From contig DATKBV010000479.1 of assembly GCA_035513655.1 (NCBI GenBank), positions 1 through 64,000 on the forward strand: DNA of 64,000 nucleotides. The letters run 5' to 3'. A program made the translations under genes and the position numbers. Positions 22,958 through 31,795 of the stretch are shown one piece after another. Numbering within the stretch: position 1 is the stretch's first letter; every line of letters starts with the position of its first letter. The stretch comes from GCA-2726245 sp035513655. Lineage in GTDB: Bacteria > Planctomycetota > Planctomycetia > Pirellulales > Pirellulaceae. The notes below the pieces were generated by a model that saw only the letters and a program-made list of their open reading frames with translations, was not told the DNA's origin and did no database searches.

Positions 22958-24594
22958 ACGACGCTAGTTGGAGGTCTCGGCCGAGCTTTCACGGCGCATT
23001 CGCTCTGATTGTGGCGGCACGTGTGCTGTTCGCCTGCGTACTGCCTGAGGCCGCCTGCGCGGATCAAGCGCTCGATGCGATTCGTCAGCGCGGCACGCTG
23101 ATTTGGGGCGCGGATCAGGAAGGGGGCGGGCCTTTCGTTTATCCCAGGCCGGACGACCCATCACAGCTGACGGGATTCGAAGTCGAACTCGCCGAACTGA
23201 TCGCCTCGCATCTTGGCGTGAAGGCTCAGTTTGCTCAGGGACAGTGGGACAAGCTGCCCGATGTCATGGATCGCGGCGATATCGATATCGTGCTCAACGG
23301 ATACGAATGGACACCCAATCGCGCGCAGCGGTACGGGCTGTCCATTCCTTACTACATCTACGAATTGCAATTACTGGGACGCGTAGGTGATGAAAGTTTG
23401 ATCTCGTGGGATGACTTGCTGAAGCCGATCGACGGACGGCGGCGGAAGGTGTCCGTGTTGGGCGGCACGGCCGCTCAAGATTACATCGAGCAGCTCGGCG
23501 AGGGTAAGATCGACCTGGCGTTGTTCGAAGGAGCGACCGATGCGATGGAAGCCACCGAGCTTGGGCTCAGCGGTGTCGATGCCAACATGCAGGATCTGCC
23601 GGTCTGGACGTTCTACTCGCACGGGTTTCCCCGGCTGCGTCCCATCGGCGGGCCAGTCGGCCGCGGATACTACGTGGCACTTACGCGCCAAGCCGACACC
23701 GATCTGCTGAAGGCCGTCAACGAAGCCATTCTCAAAGCGTTGCAGGACGGCAGTCTCCGCCGGATTCTCGCTCGATATCGCATGTGGAATGAAACTCAAA
23801 TGATGCGCGGGATCGAGACGAACGCATCTGGAGGTTTCGTGGGCAGTTCCATTTCCGGTGCCGAAGTCAATAACCAGCCTGCGGACGGCCCGACAAGCCG
23901 GTTTGAACAGTCGTCCGGCTGGCAAGTGATCTGGCAACGCGGTGGGTTGCTGATTGATGCCGCGGGAATGACGGTCCTACTGTCGGTGACGGCCATGCCG
24001 CTGGCCGTGCTGATCGGGTTGATGATCGCGCTGTCCCGGCTGTATGGTCCGGGCTGGTTGCGAATTCCGGCCGCCTGCTATGTGGAACTGGTACGCGGCA
24101 CGCCGCTGGTCTTGCAGTTGTATCTGATCTACTTTCTGTTGCCCAAACTTCTGGACACGATGTTCCCAGGTGCGGGGTTGACCATCAATGCCTTCACGGC
24201 CGCCGTGATGGGACTGGCGATTAACTATTCCGCCTACGAAGCGGAAATCTATCGGGGTGGAATTCAGTCGATTCCCAAAGGCCAGATGGAAGCCGCGATC
24301 TCGCTGGGCATGTCGAAATCCCTGGCATTGCGGCGAGTGATCGTGCCTCAGGCAACGCGCCTCGTGCTGCCGCCGATGACGAACGATTTCATCGCCCTGT
24401 TCAAAGACACCGCCGTCTGTTCCGTCATCACCGTCGTCGAACTGTCCAAGATGTACTATATCCAGGCGCGCAGCGCCGGAGCCATCGTGGAACTGGGACT
24501 GCTGACCGGATTGCTGTACCTGGCGATGAGCTATCCGCTATCGATTGTCACCAACCGACTGGAAAAGAATCTCAGCCAGGAGCGGCGGTCGTGA
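22954..24594 (+). CDS. Fused amino-acid ABC transporter: periplasmic binding domain plus permease
   Basis: This is a 546-residue fusion. I chose GTG 22954, which overlaps the Uma2 stop, because a signal-type segment (HGAFALIVAARVLFACVLPEAACA) follows directly; the open frame before it lies inside Uma2. Residues about 45-300 form a family 3 solute-binding domain (IRQRGTLIWGAD ... GFEVELAELIASHLG ... GDIDIVLNGYEWTPNRA). Residues about 325-540 are a HisM-type permease with several membrane spans and the coupling-loop signature EAAISLGMSKSLALRRVIVPQA. The substrate is probably a polar amino acid. The ATPase follows with a 4-base overlap. Confidence 0.9.
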   Translation: MNDASWRSRPSFHGAFALIVAARVLFACVLPEAACADQALDAIRQRGTLIWGADQEGGGPFVYPRPDDPSQLTGFEVELAELIASHLGVKAQFAQGQWDKLPDVMDRGDIDIVLNGYEWTPNRAQRYGLSIPYYIYELQLLGRVGDESLISWDDLLKPIDGRRRKVSVLGGTAAQDYIEQLGEGKIDLALFEGATDAMEATELGLSGVDANMQDLPVWTFYSHGFPRLRPIGGPVGRGYYVALTRQADTDLLKAVNEAILKALQDGSLRRILARYRMWNETQMMRGIETNASGGFVGSSISGAEVNNQPADGPTSRFEQSSGWQVIWQRGGLLIDAAGMTVLLSVTAMPLAVLIGLMIALSRLYGPGWLRIPAACYVELVRGTPLVLQLYLIYFLLPKLLDTMFPGAGLTINAFTAAVMGLAINYSAYEAEIYRGGIQSIPKGQMEAAISLGMSKSLALRRVIVPQATRLVLPPMTNDFIALFKDTAVCSVITVVELSKMYYIQARSAGAIVELGLLTGLLYLAMSYPLSIVTNRLEKNLSQERRS

Positions 24595-25334
24595 TTGAAC
24601 TCACCGGGATCGTGAAACGCTATCAGGAGCACGAAGTGCTGCGCGGCGTCAGTCTGCGTGTGGCGGATGGCGAAGTGTGCGTGTTGCTGGGCCCTTCGGG
24701 CGGCGGCAAGAGTACGTTGCTGCGCACGATCAATGGCCTGGAGACGTTCGACAGCGGCACGATCCGAGTTGGTGATGTCGTCCTGCAGGCGACTCCCGGT
24801 CCCGAACGCGACAAGGCTTTGGCCATCATTCGGCAGCGCGTGGGCATGGTGTTTCAGCAGTTCAATTTGTTTCCCCATCGCACGGTGCTGCAAAACGTCA
24901 CCGAAGCTCCGATTCATGTGCTGAAGCAGCCTCCTGACGTTGCCGTGGCGACGGCTCGACGATTGTTGGAACGCGTCGGCATGCTGGAAAAACAGAACGT
25001 CCGTCCCGGTTCCCTCTCGGGCGGCCAGCAACAGCGCGTGGCGATCGCCAGAACGCTGGCCATGAGTCCGGAAGCGATTCTGTTTGACGAACCCACAAGC
25101 GCACTCGACCCGCGCACAACGGCGGAAGTGATCAGCGTGATGACGGATCTAGCCGCGGCTGGTCAGCGAATGATTATCGTGACGCACGCGATGTCCTTCG
25201 CTCGCACCGTCGCACATCAAGTCCACATCCTGCACGCTGGCACGATCGCCGAATCCGGCCCGCCCCAACAGATTTTCGAAGATCCTCAAACGGACATTAC
25301 CCGCAGCTTTCTGTCGGAGGCGGCGATCGCCTGA
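24591..25334 (+). CDS. Amino-acid ABC transporter ATPase (GlnQ/HisP type)
   Basis: This 247-residue cytoplasmic subunit starts at GTG 24591, overlapping the permease stop (GTGA). It has Walker A GPSGGGKST (residues 34-42), Q-loop VFQQFNLFPH, signature LSGGQQQR (about 142-149), Walker B ILFDEPTSALD and the H-loop in VTHAM, so it should be fully competent. With the fused binding-protein/permease it makes a complete two-gene importer. The pair splits an otherwise lipid-like cluster and so looks like an insertion. Confidence 0.93.
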   Translation: MIELTGIVKRYQEHEVLRGVSLRVADGEVCVLLGPSGGGKSTLLRTINGLETFDSGTIRVGDVVLQATPGPERDKALAIIRQRVGMVFQQFNLFPHRTVLQNVTEAPIHVLKQPPDVAVATARRLLERVGMLEKQNVRPGSLSGGQQQRVAIARTLAMSPEAILFDEPTSALDPRTTAEVISVMTDLAAAGQRMIIVTHAMSFARTVAHQVHILHAGTIAESGPPQQIFEDPQTDITRSFLSEAAIA

Positions 25335-25398
25335 TGGCGGGCGGGAGAATCTCCCGGTCAGCTCGGCGGCGGCCTGGGAGTCGTAAAGTTTGGCGACG

Positions 25399-25473
25399 AA
25401 AGGCTTTGTTGGTATCATAACTCCCATCGTCAGCGGCGTTTCGATCGCCCATCAAAAGTACCTGCGAGATTGA
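25399..25473 (+). pseudogene. C-terminal fossil of a CrtI-like gene
   Basis: The frame reads KGFVGII...IVSGVSIAHQKYLRD followed by TGA at 25471-25473. This is nearly the same as the last residues of the CrtI-like protein ending at 22358 (QGFVGII...IVSGISIANQHCLRD). Upstream of 25399 the similarity fades and an in-frame TAA appears. As in the intact locus, a Uma2 gene follows at once. It is the scar of a duplicated crtI-uma2 unit whose CrtI part has been lost. Confidence 0.85.
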
Positions 25474-25476
25474 CAC

Positions 25477-26037
25477 ATGAGCGTTCCTTCGCAACAAACC
25501 ACCTACACACCAGACGACCTGCTCCACATGCCAGATGGCAAGTCGTATGAATTGGTAAATGGGCAGCTCGTGGAGAAAGACATGGGATATCGATCGAGTC
25601 GTATTGGCGGGCGTCTCTACCGATTGTTGGATGTGCATTGCGAGGCTTACGAATTGGGGTGGGTAGCGCCGGCTGATGCGAGCTTTCAATGCTTTTCCGA
25701 TGAACCGACTAGAGTGCGAAGGCCCGACGTTTCTTACATCGCCGCGGAACGGCTGACTGCCGATGAAGAACCCGAGGGCCACTGTAAGCTCGCACCGGAC
25801 TTGGCGGTCGAAGTCGTTTCGCCGAATGACTTGTTCGAAGACGTCTCGCGAAAGGTCAACGAGTACCTCGCCGCTGGTGTACGTTTGGTCTGGGTGGTCG
25901 ACCCGAAAGCAGAACGTGTCTTTGTGTACCGCCACGACGAAAGTGCCACCATCCTCACTAACAAAGACTCGCTCGATGGCGAAGACGTGGTTCCTGGATT
26001 TAAGTGTGCGATCGCTGATTTGTTCAAACGCAAGTGA
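25477..26037 (+). CDS. Uma2-family (DUF820) putative restriction-like nuclease, copy 2
   Basis: This 186-residue paralogue of the gene at 22376 has an almost identical start (MSVPSQQTTYTPDDLLHMPDG) and shared body (ELVNGQLVEKD, RRPDVSYI, PDLAVEVVSPNDLFEDVSRKVNEYL, VWVVDP). The acidic residues and the Lys expected for a PD-(D/E)xK fold are retained. It starts three bases after the CrtI-fossil stop codon. It differs from copy 1 throughout the middle and in the C-terminal tail (ADLFKRK), so the duplication is not very recent. Confidence 0.82.
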   Translation: MSVPSQQTTYTPDDLLHMPDGKSYELVNGQLVEKDMGYRSSRIGGRLYRLLDVHCEAYELGWVAPADASFQCFSDEPTRVRRPDVSYIAAERLTADEEPEGHCKLAPDLAVEVVSPNDLFEDVSRKVNEYLAAGVRLVWVVDPKAERVFVYRHDESATILTNKDSLDGEDVVPGFKCAIADLFKRK

Positions 26038-26131
26038 ATTCGACAACAAGTGAATTCGTCGCCAGTCTTTCTCATTTACGATGGTCGCGTTAAGCTTGTC
26101 GATTCTCGACAAAGCTTCTAGGCTGCGACTC

Positions 26132-27553
26132 ATGCCACGCGATTTCCTCAAGGGTGCGAAAGACGAATATGACGTGATTGTCATTGGCAGCGGTCTGGCG
26201 GGGCTGACGGTGGCGAATGTGTTGGGGCGGGCTGGGTATTCCGTGCTGTTGCTTGAACAACACTATAAGCTCGGCGGCATGGCGACCTGGTTCAAACGGC
26301 CGGGCGGGCATATCTTTGATGTTTCGCTGCACGGGTTTCCCTACGGGATGATCAAGAGCTGCCGGCGGTATTGGTCGCAGGAGATTGCCGATTCGATTGT
26401 CCAGCTCAAGGGGATTCGGTTCGAAAACCCCATGTTCTCGCTGACGACGACCTACAACCGCGAGGATTTTACGAAGCTGCTGACGACGCAGTTCAAAGTC
26501 GCACCCGAAACGGTCGCGGAGTTCTTCGATGCGGCTCGCGGCATGAATTTCTATGATGACCAGTCGATGACGACTGGCGAGTTGTTTAACAAGTTCTTTC
26601 CTGGCCGGGAGGATGTGCATCGATTGCTGATGGAACCGATCGTCTATGCCAATGGCTCGACGTTGGAAGATCCGGCGATCACGTACGGGATTGTCTTTTC
26701 GAATTTCATGTCGAAAGGCGTTTACACGTTCGAGGGCGGCACCGATCTGCTGATCCAGCTGATGGAGAAGGAACTGAAGAGGAACGGCGTCGACATCCGA
26801 ATTCGCTGTGATGTCGAGAAGATCCATGTCGCGCAGGGCCGCGTTCAAGGCGTTTCGGTGAATGGTCGAACGATTAAAGCCAAATCGGTCATTTCCAATG
26901 CGAATCTCAACGCCACGATCTTTCGTTTGCTCGGTGAAGAGACGCTCGACAAGCAGTTCGTGGAAGCGGCCCGCGCCGTACGGCTAAACAATTCCAGTAC
27001 GCAGGTTTACATGGCATTGAACCCGGGCGAGACCATCGACGAATCGATGGGGGACCTGTTCTTCACGTCGACCGCCAAGGAATTCAAGACCGAACTGCTG
27101 CTAAGCCGCGACGTGACAAGCAGAACCTATTCCATCTATTACCCGCGGACTCGCCCCGCGGGCCGGCCGCGAACGCTGATCGTGTCGAGCACGAACGCAC
27201 ACTACGACGACTGGGCGAAATTGTCGGACGAAGAGTACGAAGCAAGCAAACACGATCTCATCGAAAAGACGCTCGATCATCTCGATCGTTACGTGCCGAA
27301 TGTTCGCGAGCGGCTGGCGCATGTCGAAGCATCGACGCCGCGAACCTTCAAACACTATACGCAGCACGTCGCCGGTGCGAGCTTTGGCACGAAGTTCGAG
27401 GGGCTGGCCGTCAGCCGAGCCCTGCCTGACCAAGTCAAAGGGCTGTACCATGCGGGGAGCGTCGGCATTATCATGTCTGGCTGGTTGGGTGCCATTAACT
27501 ATGGCGTGATCGTGGCCAATGATGTGGATGCTTTGTTGATGAAGAAACGATGA
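26132..27553 (+). CDS. CrtI/phytoene desaturase-like FAD oxidoreductase (copy 2)
   Basis: The protein is 473 residues from ATG 26132, which fits the normal N-terminus (MPRDFLKGAKDEYDVIVIGSG). The frame also allows ATG 26081, adding 17 residues without a ribosome site. It has the FAD motif VIVIGSGLAGLTVAN, LLLEQHYKLGGMATWF, and a C-terminal LYHAGSVGIIMSGWLGAINYG. It is only distantly like copy 1, so this looks like an old division of labour, for example two successive redox steps. Its last codon overlaps the FabZ-like start (ATGA), tying it to fatty-acyl chemistry. Confidence 0.83.
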   Translation: MPRDFLKGAKDEYDVIVIGSGLAGLTVANVLGRAGYSVLLLEQHYKLGGMATWFKRPGGHIFDVSLHGFPYGMIKSCRRYWSQEIADSIVQLKGIRFENPMFSLTTTYNREDFTKLLTTQFKVAPETVAEFFDAARGMNFYDDQSMTTGELFNKFFPGREDVHRLLMEPIVYANGSTLEDPAITYGIVFSNFMSKGVYTFEGGTDLLIQLMEKELKRNGVDIRIRCDVEKIHVAQGRVQGVSVNGRTIKAKSVISNANLNATIFRLLGEETLDKQFVEAARAVRLNNSSTQVYMALNPGETIDESMGDLFFTSTAKEFKTELLLSRDVTSRTYSIYYPRTRPAGRPRTLIVSSTNAHYDDWAKLSDEEYEASKHDLIEKTLDHLDRYVPNVRERLAHVEASTPRTFKHYTQHVAGASFGTKFEGLAVSRALPDQVKGLYHAGSVGIIMSGWLGAINYGVIVANDVDALLMKKR

Positions 27554-27972
27554 CAGACGAAATCTTAGACGCAATTCCCCACCGTGCGCCCATGCTGCTG
27601 GTCGATGAAGTCGCCGCGTTGGGCGAAGACACGATCTTATGTCGCAAGACGTTTCGCGCGGACGAGTTCTTCTTTCAGGGACATTACCCCGACCAGCCCA
27701 TCGTGCCGGGCGTGATCTTGTGTGAAGCGGCGATGCAGTCCGGCGCGATTCTGCTTTCCAGATTTGTCGCCGATGGCAGCGGCGTTCCCGTGGCGACGCG
27801 ATTGAACGACGTGAAGTTCAAGAAGATGATTCGTCCCGGCGACACGATCGAGATGGCCGTCAAACTGAACGAGCGATTGGCGGACGCCTTCTTTCTGCAA
27901 GCGAAAGTCACTTGCGACGGAAAGGTCGCCGTACGTTTTGACTTTGCCTGCACGATGGCTTCCGAGACTTGA
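27550..27972 (+). CDS. FabZ-like 3-hydroxyacyl-ACP dehydratase
   Basis: This 140-residue hot-dog fold enzyme should remove water from 3-hydroxyacyl-ACP. It has IPHRAPMLLVDEV at residues 9-21 and the active-site block GHYPDQPIVPGVILCEAAMQ (His45, Glu59), matching the GHFPxxPxxPGVxxxEA pattern. The length is normal. It overlaps the CrtI-like gene by four bases and precedes the FabI-like reductase by 27 bases, so the three are very probably co-transcribed. Confidence 0.92.
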   Translation: MTDEILDAIPHRAPMLLVDEVAALGEDTILCRKTFRADEFFFQGHYPDQPIVPGVILCEAAMQSGAILLSRFVADGSGVPVATRLNDVKFKKMIRPGDTIEMAVKLNERLADAFFLQAKVTCDGKVAVRFDFACTMASET

Positions 27973-27999
27973 AAACACCGCGGCAGGAGCAAAAACGGA

Positions 28000-28806
28000 G
28001 TGAACGACTTTCTGCAACTAACCGGCAAGACGCTCGTTGTGTTCGGCGTCGCCAACCGCAAGAGCGTTGCCTATCACATCGGCAAGACGCTCGAAGAAGC
28101 CGGTGCGAATATTGTGTACGTCGTGCGCAGTGCGGAGCGTAGGGAAAACGCGAGCAAACTGCTGCAAGATCGCGAAGTGCATGTCTGCGACGTGGAATTC
28201 CCCGAGCAGATCGAGCAACTGCGCAAAGACCTCGCTGCAAAACACTCGACACTCCACGGCTTCGTGCATTCGATTGCGTTCGCAGAGTACGAAGGAGGCA
28301 TGAAGCCGTTTCATGAGACCGGCAAATCGCAGTTCCTGCGTGCGGTCGACATTTCGTGCTACTCGCTGATCGCACTGTCGAACGCGTTCAAGGACATGCT
28401 CGATCCCGACGCGTCGATCGTTGCGATCTCGATTTCGACGACGCGGATGGCCAGCGAGAACTACGGCTATATGGCCCCGATCAAAGCGGCGTTAGACTCG
28501 TCGCTCGCATTTCTCGCGAAATCGTTCAGCAAGTTCTCTCGCGTCCGCTTCAACGCCATAGGCCCGGGGCTCTTGAAGACGTCGGCATCTGCCGGCATTC
28601 CAGGTTACGTCGATTCGTATCTGTTTGCCGAGCAGGTTATTCCGCGCGGGCAAGCCGTCGAAACCCAAGAGGCTGCAAATGTCGCCGCGTTCTTACTCAG
28701 CCCCCGATCGTCCGGCATCACCGCTCAGACGCTGGTGATCGACGCGGGAATGTCAATTAACTACTTCGATGCGGACGTCGTCCGCCGTGCGGCGAATGCC
28801 GAGTAG
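28000..28806 (+). CDS. FabI-like enoyl-ACP reductase
   Basis: This 268-residue short-chain dehydrogenase of the enoyl-reductase type starts at GTG 28000 with AGGAG at 27985-27989. It has LTGKTLVVFGVANRKSVAYHIGK, the atypical nucleotide-binding region of FabI, and the catalytic Tyr155-x6-Lys162 in ENYGYMAPIKAAL. The segment RFNAIGPGLLKTSASAGI corresponds to the FabI RVNAISAGPIRTLAA region. It would saturate the enoyl-ACP made by the FabZ-like enzyme. It closes the run of seven acyl-chain genes that began at 18172. Confidence 0.88.
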   Translation: MNDFLQLTGKTLVVFGVANRKSVAYHIGKTLEEAGANIVYVVRSAERRENASKLLQDREVHVCDVEFPEQIEQLRKDLAAKHSTLHGFVHSIAFAEYEGGMKPFHETGKSQFLRAVDISCYSLIALSNAFKDMLDPDASIVAISISTTRMASENYGYMAPIKAALDSSLAFLAKSFSKFSRVRFNAIGPGLLKTSASAGIPGYVDSYLFAEQVIPRGQAVETQEAANVAAFLLSPRSSGITAQTLVIDAGMSINYFDADVVRRAANAE

Positions 28807-28850
28807 CTGCGTCGCGCGACGATGAGGTCCGCGGTCAGTGTTTTAATTCT

Positions 28851-29052
28851 GGTTCCCAGGCTCCCGCCTGGGAACCCACTGTGCCCTGCAGGCTCCTGCC
28901 TGCCACTCGGGCACTAACGAGGCAGAGAACCTGACATCGCTTGTCCGATGTGTGAGCCGTCGGCTCACATGTTACCGCTCACAATCGGACACTAAGTTCT
29001 CTGGAGGCAGAGCCTCGCGGACAGCTCGTTCCCAGGCGGGAGCCTGGGAACG
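28851..29052. repeat. Nested palindromic element upstream of the PSD1 gene
   Basis: Outer hairpins lie at 28851-28876 (arm GGTTCCCAGGC, loop TCCC) and 29027-29052 (arm CGTTCCCAGGC, loop GGGA). Inside are GCAGGCTCCTGCCTGC at 28888-28903, a pair AGAGAAC (28924-28930) / GTTCTCT (28996-29002), a pair TGTCCGAT (28942-28949) / ATCGGACA (28984-28991), and an innermost hairpin at 28951-28969. The rest of 28807-29265 holds no gene. Confidence 0.85.
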
Positions 29053-29265
29053 AGAAGCAAAATTTGCCGACGGGAGCGTAGAAAACCAGGAAATTACAAG
29101 GAAATCGCCCCGATCACGCTCCGTTGACGGGTTCCTGCGAATCGGCACCAACTTAGTGATTGTTGCATTATCAAGCATTGATGTGTTAACCTAGTACTCG
29201 CCTACCGTTAATAATCACGCCGTTCCATGGACGCAGTAACTCCTGTTACTTGAGGGAACCCCCAC

Positions 29266-31782
29266 ATGCTCCGCACGCTCCCCGCCACCGCCATCCTGCT
29301 GGCAGTGCTATCTGCAGCCTCGACCAACTTACTACATGCCGAAGACGATGTCGCCCGCAAGGCACCTGGGCTAGGTGACCCCGGAAAACTCTTGTCGATC
29401 TCGATCGAAACGGCACGAACCGTCGATGGCAAGTTCCTTATTTCGGGGCGTGATGCGAGTCAGCAACTGGTGGTGACCGGCGACTATGACAGCGGCCAAA
29501 AACGCGATTTGACACGCGACGCGACTTACACCGTTTCCCCCGACGGAATTGTGCGGGTGGATGCGACCGGGCACGTCAACCCGATCGCCGAAGGCGATGC
29601 CACGATCCACGTGAAGGCAAGTGCCGGTGGAGACGCGATTGCGGATGCGACGATCAGCGTGACGGTTACGAACATCCTTCAGGACTTGCCAGTTAACTTC
29701 CCGAACCAAATCGTTCCCGTTTTTACCAAGTACGGGTGCAACAGCGGCGGGTGTCATGGAAAGTCTGGTGGACAGAACGGCTTCCGGCTTTCGCTGCTCG
29801 GCTTCGAGCCGACGGAAGACTACGAGTATCTCGTGAAGGAAGGCCGTGGCCGCCGACTGTTCTTGTCGGCTCCAGATCGCAGCTTGCTGCTCGAAAAGGC
29901 AGCCGCCAAGCTACCGCACGGCGGCGGTCACCGCATCGCGGCCGATTCGCCCGCCTATCGCTTGCTCCGCCGTTGGATCGAGCAAGGTGCTCCGTACGGC
30001 AACGCCGACGACCCGACCGTCACGCACATCGACGTATTCCCCTCGGAACGAATCATGGGGCGCGACGCGTCGCAGCAACTGGTCGCGGTCGCCCACTACT
30101 CGGATGGCTCCTCCGAGGACGTCACTCGCACCACGCAATTCGATTCGAACGATACGGAAATGGGTGAAGTTAGCGTCACCGGGCTTGTGACCACGGCGCA
30201 ACTGACCGGCAGCGTTGCAGTCATGGCTCGCTATCAGGGCCACGTCGGCGTTTTCCGTTCGACGATCCCGCTGGGCATTCAGGTCGAGAGTCTGCCGGTC
30301 GCGAAGAATTTCGTCGACGAGAACGTCTTCGCCAAGTTAAAAGACCTTGGGTTGCCCGCGTCGCAAGTTGCCGATGATGCCACCTTCCTTCGCCGTTTGA
30401 CGATCGACGTCGCGGGGCGGTTGCCGTCGATGGAAGAAGCCGAAGCGTTCCTGGCCGACAGTTCGCCGGATAAACGACTTGCGGCAATCAATCGTGTACT
30501 CGACAGCAGCGATCACGCCTCGTACTTCGCTAACAAGTGGTCCGCCATTCTGCGGAACAAACGGCGGCAAGAGTCTGACAAAGTGGCGACGTTCGCGTTC
30601 TACGATTGGATCCGTCAGGGGATCTATGAGAACAAGCCGTACGACGAGTTTGTGCGCCAGATCCTGACCGCCTCGGGAACGCCCGGCACCAACGCTCCCG
30701 TCGCTTGGTATCGGGAAGTCGCCGATCAAGCGGCTCAAGTCGAAGATACGGCGCAGCTCTTCCTCGGGCTGCGCATTCAATGTGCCCGCTGTCACCATCA
30801 CCCCTTCGAGAAGTGGAGTCAGCAAGACTACTACGGATTCTCAGCTTTCTTTTCGCGCGTCGGAAAAAAGAAAGGCTATATCCAGGGCCAGGATCGGATC
30901 TTCCACAATCCGGGGCAAGCTCAGGCCCAGAACCCAAAGACGAAGGAGAATGTGCCACCGACGGGACTCGGCAGCGAGCCGCCCACTTTGGACCCGCAGG
31001 ATGACCCACGCGTCGAACTGGCCGATTGGATGGCCGACAAGGATAATCCGTTCTTTGCATACGCGCTCGTGAATCGCTACTGGAAGCATTTCTTTGGTCG
31101 CGGGCTGGTCGATCCCGAAGACGATATGCGAGTCACGAACCCGGCTTCGAATCCACAACTGCTGAACGCCCTGGCCCAGGACTTCATCGCCAGTAAGTTC
31201 GATATGAAGCACTTGATTCGAACGATCTGCAGTTCCAGTACCTATCAGCTGGCGGCGGAACCGAATGATTGGAACCGTGACGACAAGCAGAACTTCTCGC
31301 GCTACTATCCGAAACGATTGAACGCGGAAGTGTTGCTCGACGCAATCAATCAAGTGACCGGTACGACGACTGGTTTCGGCGGTGCGCCCAGCGGCACGCG
31401 CGCGGTGGAACTACCCGACAGCGGGTTTACTTCCTACTTCCTCACCGTGTTCGGCCGTCCGGAGGCTAGTAGCGCTTGCGAATGCGAACGCTCGTCGGAG
31501 GCCAACCTGGCGCAGAGCTTGCATCTTCTGAATTCAAGCGAGATCCAGGACAAGTTGACCACAGGCGGCGGACGAGCCTCGAAGCTGGCCGCCGACAAGG
31601 AGCGTGAGCATCCAGCGAAAATCCGCGAGTTGTATTTGTTATCCTTCTCACGCGAGCCGCTGGCCGACGAAACCGCGATCGCTATGGCTCACATTGAAAA
31701 ATGCGGCGACGATACGAAACGCGCCTACGAAGATATCGTGTGGGCGTTAATCAATACCAAGGAGTTTTTGTTTAACCACTAA
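29266..31782 (+). CDS. Secreted DUF1549/DUF1553 (PSD1) protein with Ig-like domain and haem-c motifs
   Basis: This 838-residue protein has an N-terminal signal peptide (TAILLAVLSAASTNLLHAED). Residues about 45-135 are a bacterial Ig-like domain (LVVTGDYDSGQKRDLTRDATYTV), followed by a C-x4-CH site (CNSGGCHG, about 158) and a second Ig-like stretch near 265-350. Next come the PSD1 DUF1549 part (FLRRLTIDVAGRLPSMEEA), CARCHHHPFEKW at about 506, and DUF1553 (NPFFAYALVNRYWKHFFGRGLVDPEDD ... SLHLLNSSEIQDKL). This architecture is a planctomycete hallmark. A redox or polysaccharide-related periplasmic role is suspected for the family but not proven. It is followed by PPC and WD40-haem genes. Confidence 0.88.
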   Translation: MLRTLPATAILLAVLSAASTNLLHAEDDVARKAPGLGDPGKLLSISIETARTVDGKFLISGRDASQQLVVTGDYDSGQKRDLTRDATYTVSPDGIVRVDATGHVNPIAEGDATIHVKASAGGDAIADATISVTVTNILQDLPVNFPNQIVPVFTKYGCNSGGCHGKSGGQNGFRLSLLGFEPTEDYEYLVKEGRGRRLFLSAPDRSLLLEKAAAKLPHGGGHRIAADSPAYRLLRRWIEQGAPYGNADDPTVTHIDVFPSERIMGRDASQQLVAVAHYSDGSSEDVTRTTQFDSNDTEMGEVSVTGLVTTAQLTGSVAVMARYQGHVGVFRSTIPLGIQVESLPVAKNFVDENVFAKLKDLGLPASQVADDATFLRRLTIDVAGRLPSMEEAEAFLADSSPDKRLAAINRVLDSSDHASYFANKWSAILRNKRRQESDKVATFAFYDWIRQGIYENKPYDEFVRQILTASGTPGTNAPVAWYREVADQAAQVEDTAQLFLGLRIQCARCHHHPFEKWSQQDYYGFSAFFSRVGKKKGYIQGQDRIFHNPGQAQAQNPKTKENVPPTGLGSEPPTLDPQDDPRVELADWMADKDNPFFAYALVNRYWKHFFGRGLVDPEDDMRVTNPASNPQLLNALAQDFIASKFDMKHLIRTICSSSTYQLAAEPNDWNRDDKQNFSRYYPKRLNAEVLLDAINQVTGTTTGFGGAPSGTRAVELPDSGFTSYFLTVFGRPEASSACECERSSEANLAQSLHLLNSSEIQDKLTTGGGRASKLAADKEREHPAKIRELYLLSFSREPLADETAIAMAHIEKCGDDTKRAYEDIVWALINTKEFLFNH

Positions 31783-31795
31783 TTTCGAGTCTTCT

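Noticed and set aside
20970..27553. Carotenoid biosynthesis cluster
   Set aside because: Two CrtI-like genes are present but no phytoene synthase, cyclase or isoprenoid gene. The neighbours are acyl-carrier and fatty-acid enzymes.
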